A stretch of 64,000 nt of DNA from [Phialemoniopsis] sp. UDSM-2020 (GCA_018873225.1 JAEILZ010000001.1:620001-684000), one strand, 5' to 3'. Numbered from the stretch's first letter, positions 1 to 11,218 are shown. A program made the numbers and translations. The notes: generated by a model not told the origin, from the letters alone.

Positions 1-69
1 TACTGTGCTTGATTGTCCGTTTTAACTTATCACCAGAGGCAGCACGTGCTCCCACAGGCCCCCATTCCG

Positions 70-2129
70 ATGTCCTTCTTCACCGTCGCCATCATCCTCT
101 GGGGTGTAGCTAGCTCGGCATGGGCTAATTGTACCCCGAGGCCGAAGCCGAACTTCATCTTCATCATGACTGACGACCAAGACCTACACCTGAACTCTCT
201 CGACTACCAACCTGCAGTAAAGAAACATTTTGCGGAGAAGGGGACATGGTTCCAGAAGCACTTTTGCACAGTGTCACAATGTTGCCCCTCGAGAGTTTCG
301 TTGCTGACAGGGCGAGCGGCTCATAACACGAATGTCACAGACGTCGCGGTCCCATATGGTGATTACACCCAAAGCCCGTCTGAACTCAGGGGGGGTGAGC
401 TAATGTGTTTAATCACTAGGTGGCTACCCGAAGTTCCTTACTGAGGGTCTGAACGACAACTACTTGCCGGTGTGGCTGCAAGAAGCCGGGTACAACACGT
501 ATTACACTGGCAAGCTGATGAATGCTCACAACATTCTCACATACAACAAGCCATTCGCTAATGGCTGGAACGGGTCGGACTGTAGGTCAACTCGACAGAA
601 TGACTACTGCTCTTCGGTGAAAGACTGACATTTTTGAACACAGTCCTTCTGGATCCCGGTACCTACGTGTACTACAACAGCTGTATGGCCAGGAATAACG
701 GTGACTACGCTTTCTACCCTGGCAAATACTCGACAGATCTGATCGCGTCCAAAGCGGTCGACTTTCTCGATGAGGCGATGGCGGCGTCTGATAGACCTTT
801 CTTCCTCGGAGTGACACCCATTGCACCTCACGCAGAAGTGCTTGTATCGGATGCTCTGATCCCAACTTTCCATGCTCCAGTACCTGCAGAACGGCACAAG
901 AACCTGTTTCCAGATGCGAAGGTGCCAAGAACGCCTAACTTTAATCCTACCAGAGTAAGTCCACCGAACATCAGTGCCGTGCGAAGGCCGTAATATCATC
1001 GCGGACATACATGACTTGACTTGCACTTGTATACTGACAACGAGGACCAACACAAAAGCCCGGCACTGCAAGCTACTTCAAGACAGCACGTCAGCTTACT
1101 CAGGAAGAAGTTGATTACAACGATGATTTATACAGAAAACGCCTCCAGTCTCTTCAATCTGTCGATGATCTCATTGACAGCATTGTCAACCGCCTGGAAG
1201 CCTTTCCCCATATCGCAGCGAACACCTACATCATCTACACTACCGACAACGGGTACCACATCGGTCAGCACAGGATGCCTCCTGGCAAGACTTGCAACAT
1301 GGAGGAGGATATCAACATCCCCTTCTTCATCCGCGGACCCGGAATACCGAAAGGGGCTGTGCAAACCTTCCCGACGACCCACACGGACATTGCGCCCACC
1401 TTGTTCCACCTGGCCGGCATTCCCCTGCGCAACGACTTTGATGGCGAGCCGATTCCCGTCACGTCAAAAATGCTGAGCTCGTGCAAGCCAAAGAGCGAAC
1501 ACGTCAATGTGGAGTTTTGGGGAAATAACCTCAAAGAAGGGACCCCTTACCTCATGGGTGCGTCCGTCAAAGTCCGTACCCCTCAAGGCTTAGCTTTGCT
1601 AACGTTACTCAAACTTCAGATTCATATCTCAACAATACGTACAAGCACGTGAGAGTGATCGGGAAAGACTACGATCTAGCCTTTGCAGTATGGTGTACCA
1701 TGGACCACGAACTGTACGATATGAAGGTACGCACCTCACATGGTTGGCCATAACCTCTTTGTATCACGCTAAACTTCATATCAGACGGACCCGTACCAAA
1801 TGACAAACCTCTACGGTACGTATGGGACTGTGGCTAAATGGGACACGTCACGTCTGACCTCGCGCCTCAACGCGCTCTTACTCACGCTCAAGCGATGCAA
1901 GGGCAAGGTATGCACACGGCCTTGGGCAACGCTGCACCCGCTTGGAGATGTCCGTAACCTAGCGGACGCGATGAACCCCCTGTATGACCACTTTTACATG
2001 GAGCAACAGCACAAGGTGTCATTCTCGGAATGCAAAGATGGTCAGCTTCTGGAATTCGAGGGTGCTTTGGAGCCACTGTCGTACGGGAGTGTAGGGGAGA
2101 GAGCAGCTCGGTGGGAGGACTGGACATGA
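70..2129 (+). CDS. Arylsulfatase, secreted, six exons
   Basis: Hydrolyses sulfate esters, probably outside the cell or in the secretory route. Spliced exons: 70-358, 420-581, 644-954, 1059-1557, 1620-1726, 1785-2129, giving 570 residues in one frame, a normal length for fungal arylsulfatases. Residues 1-19 form a signal peptide. The metal-binding aspartates are in TDDQD (about residues 34-38). The sulfatase signature CCPSRVSLLTGR starts at Cys71, the cysteine that becomes formylglycine. Downstream TTDNGYHIGQHR and HELYDMKTDPYQ are typical of the family. Read without splicing, the gene looks broken, but every intron has a donor, a branch point and an acceptor, so I call it intact. The least certain junction is intron 3 (955-1058), whose acceptor reads AAAG. 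The start at 70 is chosen over an upstream ATG at 13 because it begins the signal peptide. Confidence 0.9.
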
Positions 2130-2442
2130 TATCAGACAGTAAGATAATTCACCTCGCAGCTGAACCAACCCATGGTAGACCTTAAACACAATCTCGCAGT
2201 ACCACAGGTAGGACAAGTATTTATACCCAGCGTTTTCATGAGACTGAGGCTATGCTAGACTAGCTGCCAACTTGAGCTTTCATTACTCAATGAATATACA
2301 AGAGAGGCATGACTCTTCCAGCATGACACTCTTTTCACTGGTAATTTTGGGTCTCTTTCAAATCACGCGAGTATTCACAATCTCGATATTCTATTTTCGA
2401 AACAAGACGTAGACGAGTTGTCTCACTCAATATACGGTCGAA
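2130..2442. other. Intergenic 313 bp
   Basis: This lies between the arylsulfatase stop and the first unknown gene. It is moderately AT-rich and would hold the 3' end of the first gene and the promoter of the second. I see no RNA gene or repeat in it. Confidence 0.5.
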
Positions 2443-3189
2443 ATGGCACGGCGGCTTCGCACTTTCGGCCAGCGCCTCCTGGGAAAAAGACAGGAGCAAA
2501 ACGCATCACCACCACAGCCACCACCACCATACCTACTGCTTGATTCACGGAAGAGTGATCCAACACCTTACTTGGATCGAAATCCTACCCATCCGCTCGC
2601 GTCCTTCGCCGCCATCATGGATTTCATGAGCGCCGCTGTCGTCGCTTCACCAGCAGCACACGCAAGAGCCATCGCCGACGCCGTGAATCAAGTCATCCAC
2701 CAGACCGTAACTTTCACGTTGACTCATCGAACAGAGAACTCAGACGCCGATGTGGAGGCTATTAGCGCAGGTGTCGCGGAGATCGCCCGCGTGATAGCTG
2801 CCACTCCGCCTGGCAGACCTCCCCTTGGAGTTCCCCTTCACTACAGCGGTTTCCCTGCAATCGCCGACAGGGTGGCTGGTGCTTTATATCACCCCCAGCA
2901 TCGTACTGGCGCTCACAAGATAATGCTGCGTCTTGCACTCACCGAGATCTGCCGCCCGATATATCGCATTCTGAGGACTGCGTCACCTGCGTCTTCGTCC
3001 GCCGTCGCTTGTGCAATGAATGTTGCCGTTGTGAGCGTTGCAAGGGCTGCGAGGCAGCATTACCGCAACGTCGGTCCGATGCTATTCTTGAATGTCACCG
3101 ACCGCATGGCGAACGAGATTTATGGCGCTGCCTTCTTTCTGAAGTGCTACAATGTTAATGATGTGGCCTCAAAGAGCAAAGCCAAATAA
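2443..3189 (+). CDS. Unrecognised protein, member 1 of a local pair
   Basis: A single-exon reading frame of 248 residues that I do not recognise. It starts with a basic stretch (residues 1-20), then a proline-rich run (PPQPPPPY, near 23-30), then a KSD..PYLDR motif (near 38-46). From about residue 57 it is alanine-rich and probably helical. There is no signal peptide, clear membrane helix or known catalytic motif. The part beginning AAVVASPAAHARAIADAV resembles the N-terminus of the next gene on the same strand, so the two look like diverged tandem copies. That resemblance is the main reason to treat it as real. Unspliced ends are possible; function unknown. Confidence 0.6.
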   Translation: MARRLRTFGQRLLGKRQEQNASPPQPPPPYLLLDSRKSDPTPYLDRNPTHPLASFAAIMDFMSAAVVASPAAHARAIADAVNQVIHQTVTFTLTHRTENSDADVEAISAGVAEIARVIAATPPGRPPLGVPLHYSGFPAIADRVAGALYHPQHRTGAHKIMLRLALTEICRPIYRILRTASPASSSAVACAMNVAVVSVARAARQHYRNVGPMLFLNVTDRMANEIYGAAFFLKCYNVNDVASKSKAK

Positions 3190-3473
3190 ACAGCTGTGAG
3201 GACTGCCCGGCCTCTGTGTTTGACCGGGATTGTAATGTCTGGCTTAGGGCAGCGCGATGAACTGGAGCTTTCGACGAGGGGCAACAGAGGTTTCTGGGTT
3301 GATGTATGATTATAAACCGTTAGTCCATATTGTCAAGAGGATGATATTGTCAGAGAGAGGCAGAATTCGATCATCCCAGACGTGCGATTGCGAGATAGGG
3401 GTTGCAAGTGGGCCAAATTGAGTGTCAAGATTGGACGTGATGTGAGGCTGTCTTAACCAGACCGGGCAAATTC

Positions 3474-3992
3474 ATGACCACCGCTGTTGCCGCTTCGCCG
3501 CCTGAAATGGCGAGCGATATCACCGACCTCGTGTGGAGAATTATTTTGCAGACCTCTGCATACGTCAGCGAACAACCACCAGAGTTTGCTCCCGCCGCTG
3601 CATATTTTATCAGTGATGCTATTGCCAACCTTGCCATGGTATCGGCCAATTCGCGGTGCGGCGGGCCTCGAATTTCCGAAGACCAATGGGTTAAGCAAAC
3701 TATCAATTGGCAGACCTTCAGAGACTGCCCCAATCGACCCTTCAAGTCTGTATTAGACCTGCGTCTTGCCGCCAGCAGTGTCTACTTTGACTTCAAGATC
3801 ATCATGAATACCGTGTCACCTAAGGACTCGTGGACTGTCGCTCGCACCTTCGATTGGGCGGTTAGAAGTGTCACGACGGCTGCTGCTATTGCAGTATTGG
3901 ATCGTCACAAGTCTGACTCGATGGTGTATCTAGATCGGAGCTCCTTAGACACATCGTTTCACACATCACCCTTCAATAAGACACCACAGTAA
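3474..3992 (+). CDS. Unrecognised protein, member 2 of a local pair
   Basis: A 172-residue frame, 284 bp downstream of its apparent relative on the same strand. Its start, TTAVAASPPEMASDITDLVW, lines up by eye with residues about 63-82 of the upstream protein, and the later segment around LRLAASSVYFDFKIIMNTVSP lines up with LRLALTEICRPIYRILRTASP. Near its C-terminus, RHKSDSMVYLDR resembles the SRKSDPTPYLDR motif that the upstream protein carries near its N-terminus. The order of motifs is therefore shifted, as if one repeating unit had been cut at different points. No recognisable domain, signal or membrane span. An upstream exon cannot be excluded. Confidence 0.52.
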   Translation: MTTAVAASPPEMASDITDLVWRIILQTSAYVSEQPPEFAPAAAYFISDAIANLAMVSANSRCGGPRISEDQWVKQTINWQTFRDCPNRPFKSVLDLRLAASSVYFDFKIIMNTVSPKDSWTVARTFDWAVRSVTTAAAIAVLDRHKSDSMVYLDRSSLDTSFHTSPFNKTPQ

Positions 3993-4349
3993 ACACGGAA
4001 TACTTCAACAGGTTGTTTGAAAGATAAAGATCTTCTATGTCCAACTAGAAAGCTTGTGCGTTTAGTTTCAGGCACCCATGTTCATGATCTTGTCCAATCA
4101 GGATGGGATGATATTCACAAGTGAGAGTTTCGTGAGGATGAGAAGGTTCCACAGCAAGTTCGGAGACACGACTAGGTGAGGTCATTGCGGATATTGCTAC
4201 AATAACTAAGAGTTTCCGAAGCTTTCTATGAATAGAATGATATCAATTTCGAAGACAAAATCCTTTTATACAGCTTCCAGCCCCGAACAGCTGAACATAA
4301 CTAAGAGTATGGCAGGTTTTGAAATGGTGTGCAGACATGCATGTCTCGG
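3993..4349. other. Intergenic 357 bp
   Basis: Between the second unknown gene (plus strand) and the 3' end of the minus-strand secreted protein gene. It should hold the 3' untranslated ends of both converging genes. No coding signal or repeat noticed. Confidence 0.45.
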
Positions 4350-4950
4350 TCAAAGACCGGTTGTCCAGATCGTTGTGAGGATAACGACGCTCGACAGCAG
4401 AATCTCCTGTGCATTCCAAACACACGAGCCCGACGTGGGCGTTGGAAGTGGACCAGTTTGTGTGCGAACTGGTGTGTAAGCAGCCTTGGAGTCCGATGAA
4501 GTGGTCACGGTAGCCACAGCAGAGCTCGGAAGACTGCTTGATGGAACAGTTGGGCCGTCAAGTGCTTTGAGGAGGTTAGTCATCTTATTTACCGGGTATT
4601 GAGCAGGGAGTATCGGTCAGCATACCATGGCAATAGCCATCGAATACATCAAGGGCACTGCTTGCGGCCGACACGGGGTTGACTGTGTTACGAGCTGCGC
4701 AAGATGACACGACTGCGGTGCTGATGATGTCTCTGAACCTTGACGAGCTCTCTGTGCAGAAACACCCGTACGAAGTCATCTTTTGTCCGTCACCGCAGCC
4801 TGATCGCATGTCGCGAACGATGCCGCTCAGGGGGACTTCCGCGCATGGCGGAAGCTGCTTGTAGGCTGGCTGACCATCTATGAAGATCTTCTGCGACGTG
4901 GAGAAAGAAGGCAAAAGGAAAAGGAGAAAAAGAACTCTCAAGGCCTCCAT
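4350..4950 (-). CDS. Small secreted Cys-rich protein, CFEM-like, probable GPI anchor
   Basis: Two exons (4950-4626 and 4564-4350) give 179 residues. The intron 4625-4565 starts GTATGC, has ACTAAC near its end and uses an AAAG acceptor. Residues 1-19 are a strong signal peptide. The mature part has six cysteines in a CFEM-like order (PPC, SGC, GCFC, SSC, GYC) followed by a Ser/Thr/Pro-rich stretch and a hydrophobic tail (EILLSSVVILTTIW), as in GPI-anchored wall proteins. Canonical CFEM has eight cysteines and an aspartate before the CxC pair; here two cysteines and that aspartate are missing. Heme binding is therefore unlikely, and the family assignment is tentative. An effector or wall protein is plausible. 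Confidence 0.62.
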
Positions 4951-5680
4951 GGTGTCAGGTCCTAAAGATGAACAATGTACAGGCTTAGATGAATCGCAAG
5001 GGGCGCAAACGCGAAGCCGTTAATGTTGATTACACAGTTCTGTGGCGACGATGCCAGTCTCCAACCGAAGGGGCGATCACTCTTTTATCTGGCGGAGCGA
5101 CAAGAGTCCGGGGCCCTAAAAATGGCTTGCATTTCAGCCCAGGGGCAGTGCTGAAATTCCCAAACTGCCTACCATCAGGCTCTGGCTGGACTGACGTATG
5201 TTGGGGTCGACCTGCAGTTATTTTTGGGGGCCGGGCTGACGCGGATGTCCAAGCGCGCTAGACAGGCGCCACATGCATTTGATAGGTAGGACTTAGTTAT
5301 TTTGAAAGATCAGGCTGCACATAGGTCTTCACTAATTCTATTGTTGAGGCCGAGTATCTCAAGATGGAGTGCCGATGCGACGCTGGCGTCGAAATGGAAG
5401 CTGGAAAGCTTGTCAAGTCATCAACTGCAACGCGGCCCGCCCCTTTCGTCTGAACGCCCTAGCCTCAAAGCCACGGAAGCTTCATGGAAGCGTAAGTACC
5501 ATGTCCTTAATACAGCGACATATAACCAACAACTCTAGGTAGGTCCCTTCTGGGGTCGATCAACACCTGCATTTAGATTTAATGACAGTCAATAAAGCCA
5601 TCTATATGTCTCGTACGGACAATCGCTGTTTTTCCTGCTTGTATGCCTTTTCTTTGCATCAAGTATGCACTCTTTACACG
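4951..5680. other. Intergenic 730 bp
   Basis: Between the divergent secreted-protein and membrane-protein genes, so it should contain both promoters. Short open frames are present but show no recognisable protein and no splice structure. Nothing else noticed. Confidence 0.45.
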
Positions 5681-7144
5681 ATGGCAGGACAGTCATTTGA
5701 CGCATTCATTTCGAATGTCAGGACTTTGCTTTCCCCGATAAGCAACAAGCTACAAGCCTGGATACACGACTTGATACGCGATGTGAAAGGTTCACCACGC
5801 TACCTGAACGGAAAATGGACCGCATTCAAGGCTCGTTTAGAGTTTCTCACACCCGACAACTACAAGTCGATCCCTTCTAGGGGCACGGCTGTCAGATCTG
5901 TTGTTGCCTTTTCCATCTGGTTTATCGCCGTAGCTATTTTAATGATCTGGCCTCGGTCACAATCACAAATCAAAGTCATCGCCGTGTCTGCCGTCTTGTA
6001 CTTTATCATCTCTCTCGAAATTGGACACGAATTGCTACGTCTTTATATACAGAAGCGAAAGAACGGAGGCTCCGGTACGATACCACAGGGACGAAAACTA
6101 TCACCAAATCGCCTCAACACGGTGGTCCTCGTGTTTGTCACTGTCGGGATCCTCCCTTGGTTTTACCTTCGCGTCTGGCGCCCCCAGCAGCTGGAAAAGA
6201 CAATTGCCCTGTCTCAGGATGAAGAGGTCTGCTGATCGACTGTATGTTTGTTCGTGGGCTTTCCAGATAACCAAAGTTTTAGCAAACGGCCATCTTCCCC
6301 TCTTTTGCGTTATTCCAAAGAGCGGATTGGACGTCACAGGCAAATCTGAACGCCGCAAGCACCCCTAAATGTTTTATACAGTGGTTCAACGAGTCAGCTC
6401 CAGACTGTAACACAGTGTCACCGGGGACCTATCCATGCCGCTGTGATGGGTCCTGGGGAGAGACTGTTGAAGACTTTGTTTGGCAGAATACTAGCTATAG
6501 AATGCTGAAGTTCCTCTCTACAGAGTCTCTCGTATCGGTCACCCCCACTATCACCATGATAGCTCAGGCCTTTTGGTATTGTAAGTATGTTTTGTGATTG
6601 TGTTGATGTAGCCTATCTAATGCGTCTCAGATAACTCCGAACAAGCCGGCCGCGACGCATCGAGGGTTCTCATACCAAGCGTTTGGATCGCTATATACGA
6701 CCCCCATCTTACCCTCGAAGACGCCCTCGAGAGCGATTACACACGCATGATCCTCATCAATGCAAACGGTCTTGTCGAGATCAATGTTGGTATGCACTGG
6801 CGCCAAGAAATTGACCGTCCCGCCGCGTACGACTATGACCTCACCGTCATGACCATTCCTGGACTTGAGTTTAGCTCTTGCGATGTGTCCTCTGGAAGAG
6901 ACGATCTTCAAGCTTGTTTTGTGTCCTTGTACATACAGTTTCCAACCTTTCAACGACGGATATCAACACAGGTGTACAGTGCTGGTTACATGGTGAGAGT
7001 CGAGACAACCCATCACAACCTTGAACCTCTTGCCTACTAACGACACATTGCTCTCGTCAGGATGTAGCACAGTATGCAGGTGCCTTGTTTTCCTTCTTTC
7101 AGCTGCTAGCTTGGGTTGTCTCATTCACTGCGATCAAGGCGTGA
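5681..7144 (+). CDS. Unrecognised multi-pass membrane protein, four exons
   Basis: Proposed exons 5681-6226, 6382-6580, 6631-6992 and 7061-7144 give 396 residues. After a soluble N-terminal part there are three hydrophobic spans (near RSVVAFSIWFIAVAILMIW, IKVIAVSAVLYFIISL and NTVVLVFVTVGILPWF). Next comes a Cys-containing segment (PDCNTVSPGTYPCRC) that is probably lumenal or extracellular, and a last hydrophobic span close to the C-terminus. Introns 2 and 3 are clear (GTAAGT..TCAG and GTGAGA..TCAG). Intron 1 is uncertain: the donor GTCTGC is weak, and a two-intron alternative exists between 6227 and 6381. I do not recognise the family; a transporter-like or receptor-like role cannot be claimed. 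Confidence 0.62.
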
Positions 7145-7468
7145 TGTGGAGCATACATCGCTACCTGCCGCCCAGTGCAGCTTCCTCCTTCGAGGTCATC
7201 TGCTCTTGGTCACAGGTTAGCTTGTATGCTATACAAAGCCATTCGCGATGAAAGCATGGGCATGTGGTATTGGAGGACAGGCAAGTGGGTGCTAGGTTAC
7301 TCAAGGGTTTGCCCTTTCAATGTACCTCAGCTTATACTCGATCACCTGGGACTACTCGTGTACCTAAGTGCAGATGGTCCAACTAGTTTACTATTGACTT
7401 AGTCAGAGATTGATCCAAAACCGTCAACCTTTCTGGAACATATTGTCTCTTTTCGGATCAAGTAGCAA
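7145..7468. other. Intergenic 324 bp, converging gene ends
   Basis: Lies between the 3' ends of the membrane-protein gene and the first amidase gene. No coding or structural signal noticed. Confidence 0.45.
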
Positions 7469-8869
7469 TTAGCTAAGGATTTTGGCAACCTCCTTCGCCA
7501 CCCCAAGTAGGTGCCTGTCATGGTATCTCGCCGTGACCAACGACACTCCAATAGGCATGTTGCCCTCTCCCTTGAAACTTGGGACATTGATGACCGGAGT
7601 ATGTAAGGCCTGTACAAAAGGTCAATCAAGCGATCCAGTAGAAATGACTACATAAGAAGGCTCAACTCACCGTCCACATGTAGTTAAAGTTCTGGTTTCC
7701 CGTGAATCCGAGCCCTAGAGGTGCGATGTCTGTCACACTCGGTGTGAGAATTGCTGTGTACTGCTTTGCGATCTTGTCGATGACGGGCCTCAGGGCAGCA
7801 ATTCCGTCGAAAGCCTCCAAGTACGCAGCATGCGATATGCGGCGGCTATTCTCGACCTGATCCACCAGGTACTTGTGCAGGTGCTCTTTGCCGGTAAGAT
7901 ACTCCGGTAGGAACGTGGTCTTGCCTTCGCCCTGTAGCGCAGTCCAGTACCACTCTTTCATCTTTTCGAACTCCGCCGGGAGCGATACCTCTTCGATCTC
8001 GGCACCACTATCTCTCAGCAGCTTAGCCGCACTTTCCATGACAGCTATGGTACCGGGACCAGCGTCTGACCACATGGGCGTACGCACGAGAGCGAATCGA
8101 CTCTCTTTGACACTAATACTGTCCGGAACCAGCTCATCGTCTGATAGTCCAAAGACATCCGCCACGAGCTCGAGATCTTCCACCGATCTAGCAAAGAATC
8201 CAAGAGTATCGTAGATGATTGAGAAAAATTTGATGCCTTCGCGGGACACCGAGTTCCAAGTCGGTTTAAGGCCGAAGACCCCATTGAACGAAGCTGGTCG
8301 TATCGTGCTACCGCCAGTCTGCGTCCCCAAAGCAATCGGTGCCTGCAAGTCGCTTACGACCGCAGCCGACCCCGAGGACGAGCCACCCGGAGTGCGTTCG
8401 GGGTCATGGGGGTTGCAGGTCTTGGGGCCAACGCTTGTCGCTGCGAACTCAGTTGTCGCAGTTTTACCGAGTATCAGGGCCCCGGCACTCTTGAGTACTA
8501 TGACTGATGCTGCATCTAATTCGGGTTTGTTTCCCTTGTAGATCGGAGAGTTGTGTTGTGTCGGTAGACCTGGGCCATGTTAGGATCAGTTCGAATGAGC
8601 GCCCAGAGACGGGACTTGCGCTTCGTATAAATAATGTCCTTCACAGCCACAGCAACGCCATGTAAAGGGCCTCGCTTGTCAGCCGGTAACTGATCAAGAT
8701 GTCGGGCTTGTTCAAACACATATTCACGGTCGATGTGCTCCCATCCATGGACCACAGGATCTCGTTCGTCTATCCGCGACATCAGTGATTGAACATATTG
8801 CTCCACTGTGAGAGAGCCGTCCCGATATCGGGCTAAGACTTCGGTCGCGGTCAGGCGGTAAGGTTCCAT
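7469..8869 (-). CDS. Amidase-signature hydrolase, three exons
   Basis: Hydrolyses a carboxylic amide; the substrate cannot be told. Exons 8869-8620, 8569-7671 and 7609-7469 give 429 residues, the size of bacterial-type amidases and GatA. The Ser-Ser-Lys triad is visible: Lys in GVAVAVKDI, Ser in TPGGSSSGSAA, and the nucleophilic Ser in TQTGGSTIRPA. No signal peptide, so cytosolic. The first intron (8619-8570) begins GCAAGT instead of GT, has CTAAC eleven bases before its CAG, and is needed to join IIYTK to LPTQHNSPIY in frame. It is therefore a GC-AG intron. The gene is divergent from a second, larger amidase across 462 bp, suggesting joint control and a shared nitrogen- or amide-scavenging role. 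Confidence 0.9.
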
Positions 8870-9331
8870 GGTAGGCTCAGTTCTTGGGCGAGGGTGGCAC
8901 AGCTCCGAGTGCAAAGGACACGCCTGGAACTCATGTACTTTAAAAGTGCTAAAATTGTGTGTTTGGAACGGAGATGGCGCTTCGTTTGTGGGGGTGACTG
9001 CGTTAGTGTTTGGTCTTGCAAGGTCGAAGGCATAACTTTCTGCATGTGTGACGCGATCCCCTTCGCAGATTTAGCTGCACGAATACCTCTTCGTGGATAT
9101 GTTACTAGCCCTGACCGGGTCCATCTGCTAGGTGCGGACCTTGGACCCACTCGAGTTGGCCCGCGGCCAACTTCATCGCCCGCTGCGGGCCGCAGAACGG
9201 GATCATCTTGCGGCCCATTGCAGATGGTCTGAGTGATGGCTAACGTCCGAGGCATCCTGTCCATCGATGGGAGCCACACATGTTCTAGCTTTGTAAACCT
9301 CAACTATTGGTAGTCAAAATCTTCGTAAAGC
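8870..9331. promoter_or_regulatory. Shared promoter region of two divergent amidases
   Basis: A 462-bp region between two divergent start codons, so both promoters must lie here. It contains a GC-rich palindromic block at about 9121-9227, listed separately. No TATA box is obvious on either side. Confidence 0.55.
9121..9227. repeat. Palindrome-rich block, possible MITE or regulator site
   Basis: Outer arms CCATCTGC (9121-9128) and GCAGATGG (9220-9227) are inverted. Inside them are a perfect inverted repeat, AGTTGGCC-CGC-GGCCAACT (9154-9172), and a second, CTGCGG-G-CCGCAG (9183-9195). Similar AGTTGGCCGCGG stretches recur near 15265 and 15459. A small nested foldback element is one reading; a cluster of CGG-type binding sites for a Zn2Cys6 regulator is another. 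Confidence 0.5.
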
Positions 9332-11162
9332 ATGTCAGAAGGTCCGCCATTCCACATAGCCGACTGGAAAGCTGCGGCGGCAGCCAAATGCGAACAGCTA
9401 CTCAGCTCAATTCCAGAACACCATCGGCTACCCGCGGAGCTTGAGGCTCGAGCAAACAAACATGATTTGCTCCCATCTGACGAAGCTATTTCAAGCTGCG
9501 GGATCCTGAGCGATCTGGATCTTGAAATAACGAGCATTAAAGACGCGGCGGAGCTCGTCGGACACATCAAAGAAAAGAAATACTCCTCCGTCCAGGTCAC
9601 CGAGGCATTCTGCAAACGCGCCAGCATCGCCCACCAGACCACCAATTGCCTGACGGAGATATTCTACGACCGAGCATTGGAACGTGCTGCCTGGCTCGAC
9701 GACTACCTCGAGCGCGAGGGCAAGCCCTTTGGCATCTTGCACGGCCTGCCTGTATCCCTCAAAGATTGCTACGATGTCGAAGGAATTTCGACTACATCCG
9801 GTCTCGCCTCGTGGATACCGAACGTTGCAGACAGCAACAGTTCTGTGACACAGGGGCTGTTGGACGCGGGGGCAGTCTTGTATGTCAAGACAAACGTGAG
9901 CCAGGCGCTGCTCATGGTCGAGAGCATCAACAACGTGTTTGGAACCACCAGAAACCCCTTCAATCTTGAACTTTCTGCTGGTGGTAGTAGCGGAGGAGAA
10001 GCCGCGCTTCTAGCTGCAGGTGGATGTGTGCTAGCCACGGGCACTGATGGAGGCGGGAGTATCAGACTGCCCTCGTCGTTTTGCGGCGTTTGTAAGTTTT
10101 GAAACGAGCTTAAACTTGTGGAATATTGCGGAACTAAATGAGAACAGGGGGCATCAAGTGCTCCAAAGGCAGAATTCCGGCCAAGGGCATTCAAGCACCT
10201 CGAGACGGCAACGAGTCCTGTAATGCCGGACTTGGTCCAATGGCCCACACAGTCTCGACTATGGAACTGTTCCTGAAAGCACAATTAGCGAATAGGCCGT
10301 GGGATCGGGATGCTAGCTGCATACCTATGCCGTGGAACGAAGCAGAGGCGCTCCGACCGATGACGCCGCAGACAATTGGTGTCTTGTGGGACGATGGGGT
10401 CATAAGGCCGACACCACCAGTGCAGGTCAGTCGCAAAGAGCAGTGCAATTGTTACAAAACTTTCTACGTATCGTTAATGCTAATATATGACGGGTTATCC
10501 AGCGGGCCATGACACACGTGGTAGACAAGTTGAAGAAGGCGGGCCACGCGGTGATTGACCTGCCCGCCGAAGGAATGAAATCAATTCACAGACGATCTCT
10601 AGCCTGTACCATGAAGTCAAATGTCCAGTCCGGAGGCTATTCCGTCATGAAGCATATCGAGGCTTCGGGTGAGCCAGTGGTACCGCGGACGGCTACCGGG
10701 TCGCCAGCCTCGTTCCTGAGAACACCCGAGGTCTTCGCCAACCATATGGAGCGAAGCAAGCTATCTGGCGAGTACAACGAACTCTGGCTGCGCTACAATC
10801 TCGACGCTGTCCTCGCTCCATCTGTTGCACACCCTGCGCCACCTCATGGCAAGTATGTCAGCAACGGCTATGCTACGGTATATAACATGCTCGACTACGC
10901 GACCGGCTGCATACCGGTAACGAAGACCGACTTAAAGCTGGACGTAGCGTCTCCGGACTGGTATGAGGCAGAGCCATACCCGCAGATTGAGCCCGAGCGA
11001 TTCCCGTACGACTGGGGAGACAGGGAGTTGAAGGAGCTTTATAACAGTCCTGAGGTGTTCAGAGATGGTCCTGTCGGCGTACAGATTGTGTGCAGAAGAT
11101 TGCGGGAAGAGAAGCTTGTCGGTATTCTGAAGGAGATAGAAGCGCTTATGGCGAGTGACTGA
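9332..11162 (+). CDS. Amidase-signature hydrolase, fungal acetamidase type
   Basis: Exons 9332-10091, 10148-10425 and 10503-11162 give 565 residues, the normal length of fungal acetamidase-type amidases. The catalytic Lys is in GLPVSLKDCYD, the bridging Ser in SAGGSSGGEAALLA, and the nucleophilic Ser in GTDGGGSIRLP. The C-terminal GPVGVQIVCRRLREEKLV is the usual family ending. There is no targeting signal, so it is probably cytosolic, releasing ammonia from small amides. It is only moderately like the neighbouring minus-strand amidase, so the two are different subfamilies rather than a fresh duplication. A Zn2Cys6 regulator follows immediately in tail-to-tail orientation (57 bp) and could control this group, but that is inference. 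Confidence 0.95.
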
Positions 11163-11218
11163 TCGAGTCATTGATTCAAAGCTACGTCTAGCATATATAC
11201 ACACCGTGTTCTACACAG

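Noticed and set aside
395..419. A 25-nt candidate intron in the arylsulfatase
   Set aside because: Too short for a fungal intron. Using the donor at 359 gives a 61-nt intron with a branch point and the correct VPYGGYPKF sequence.
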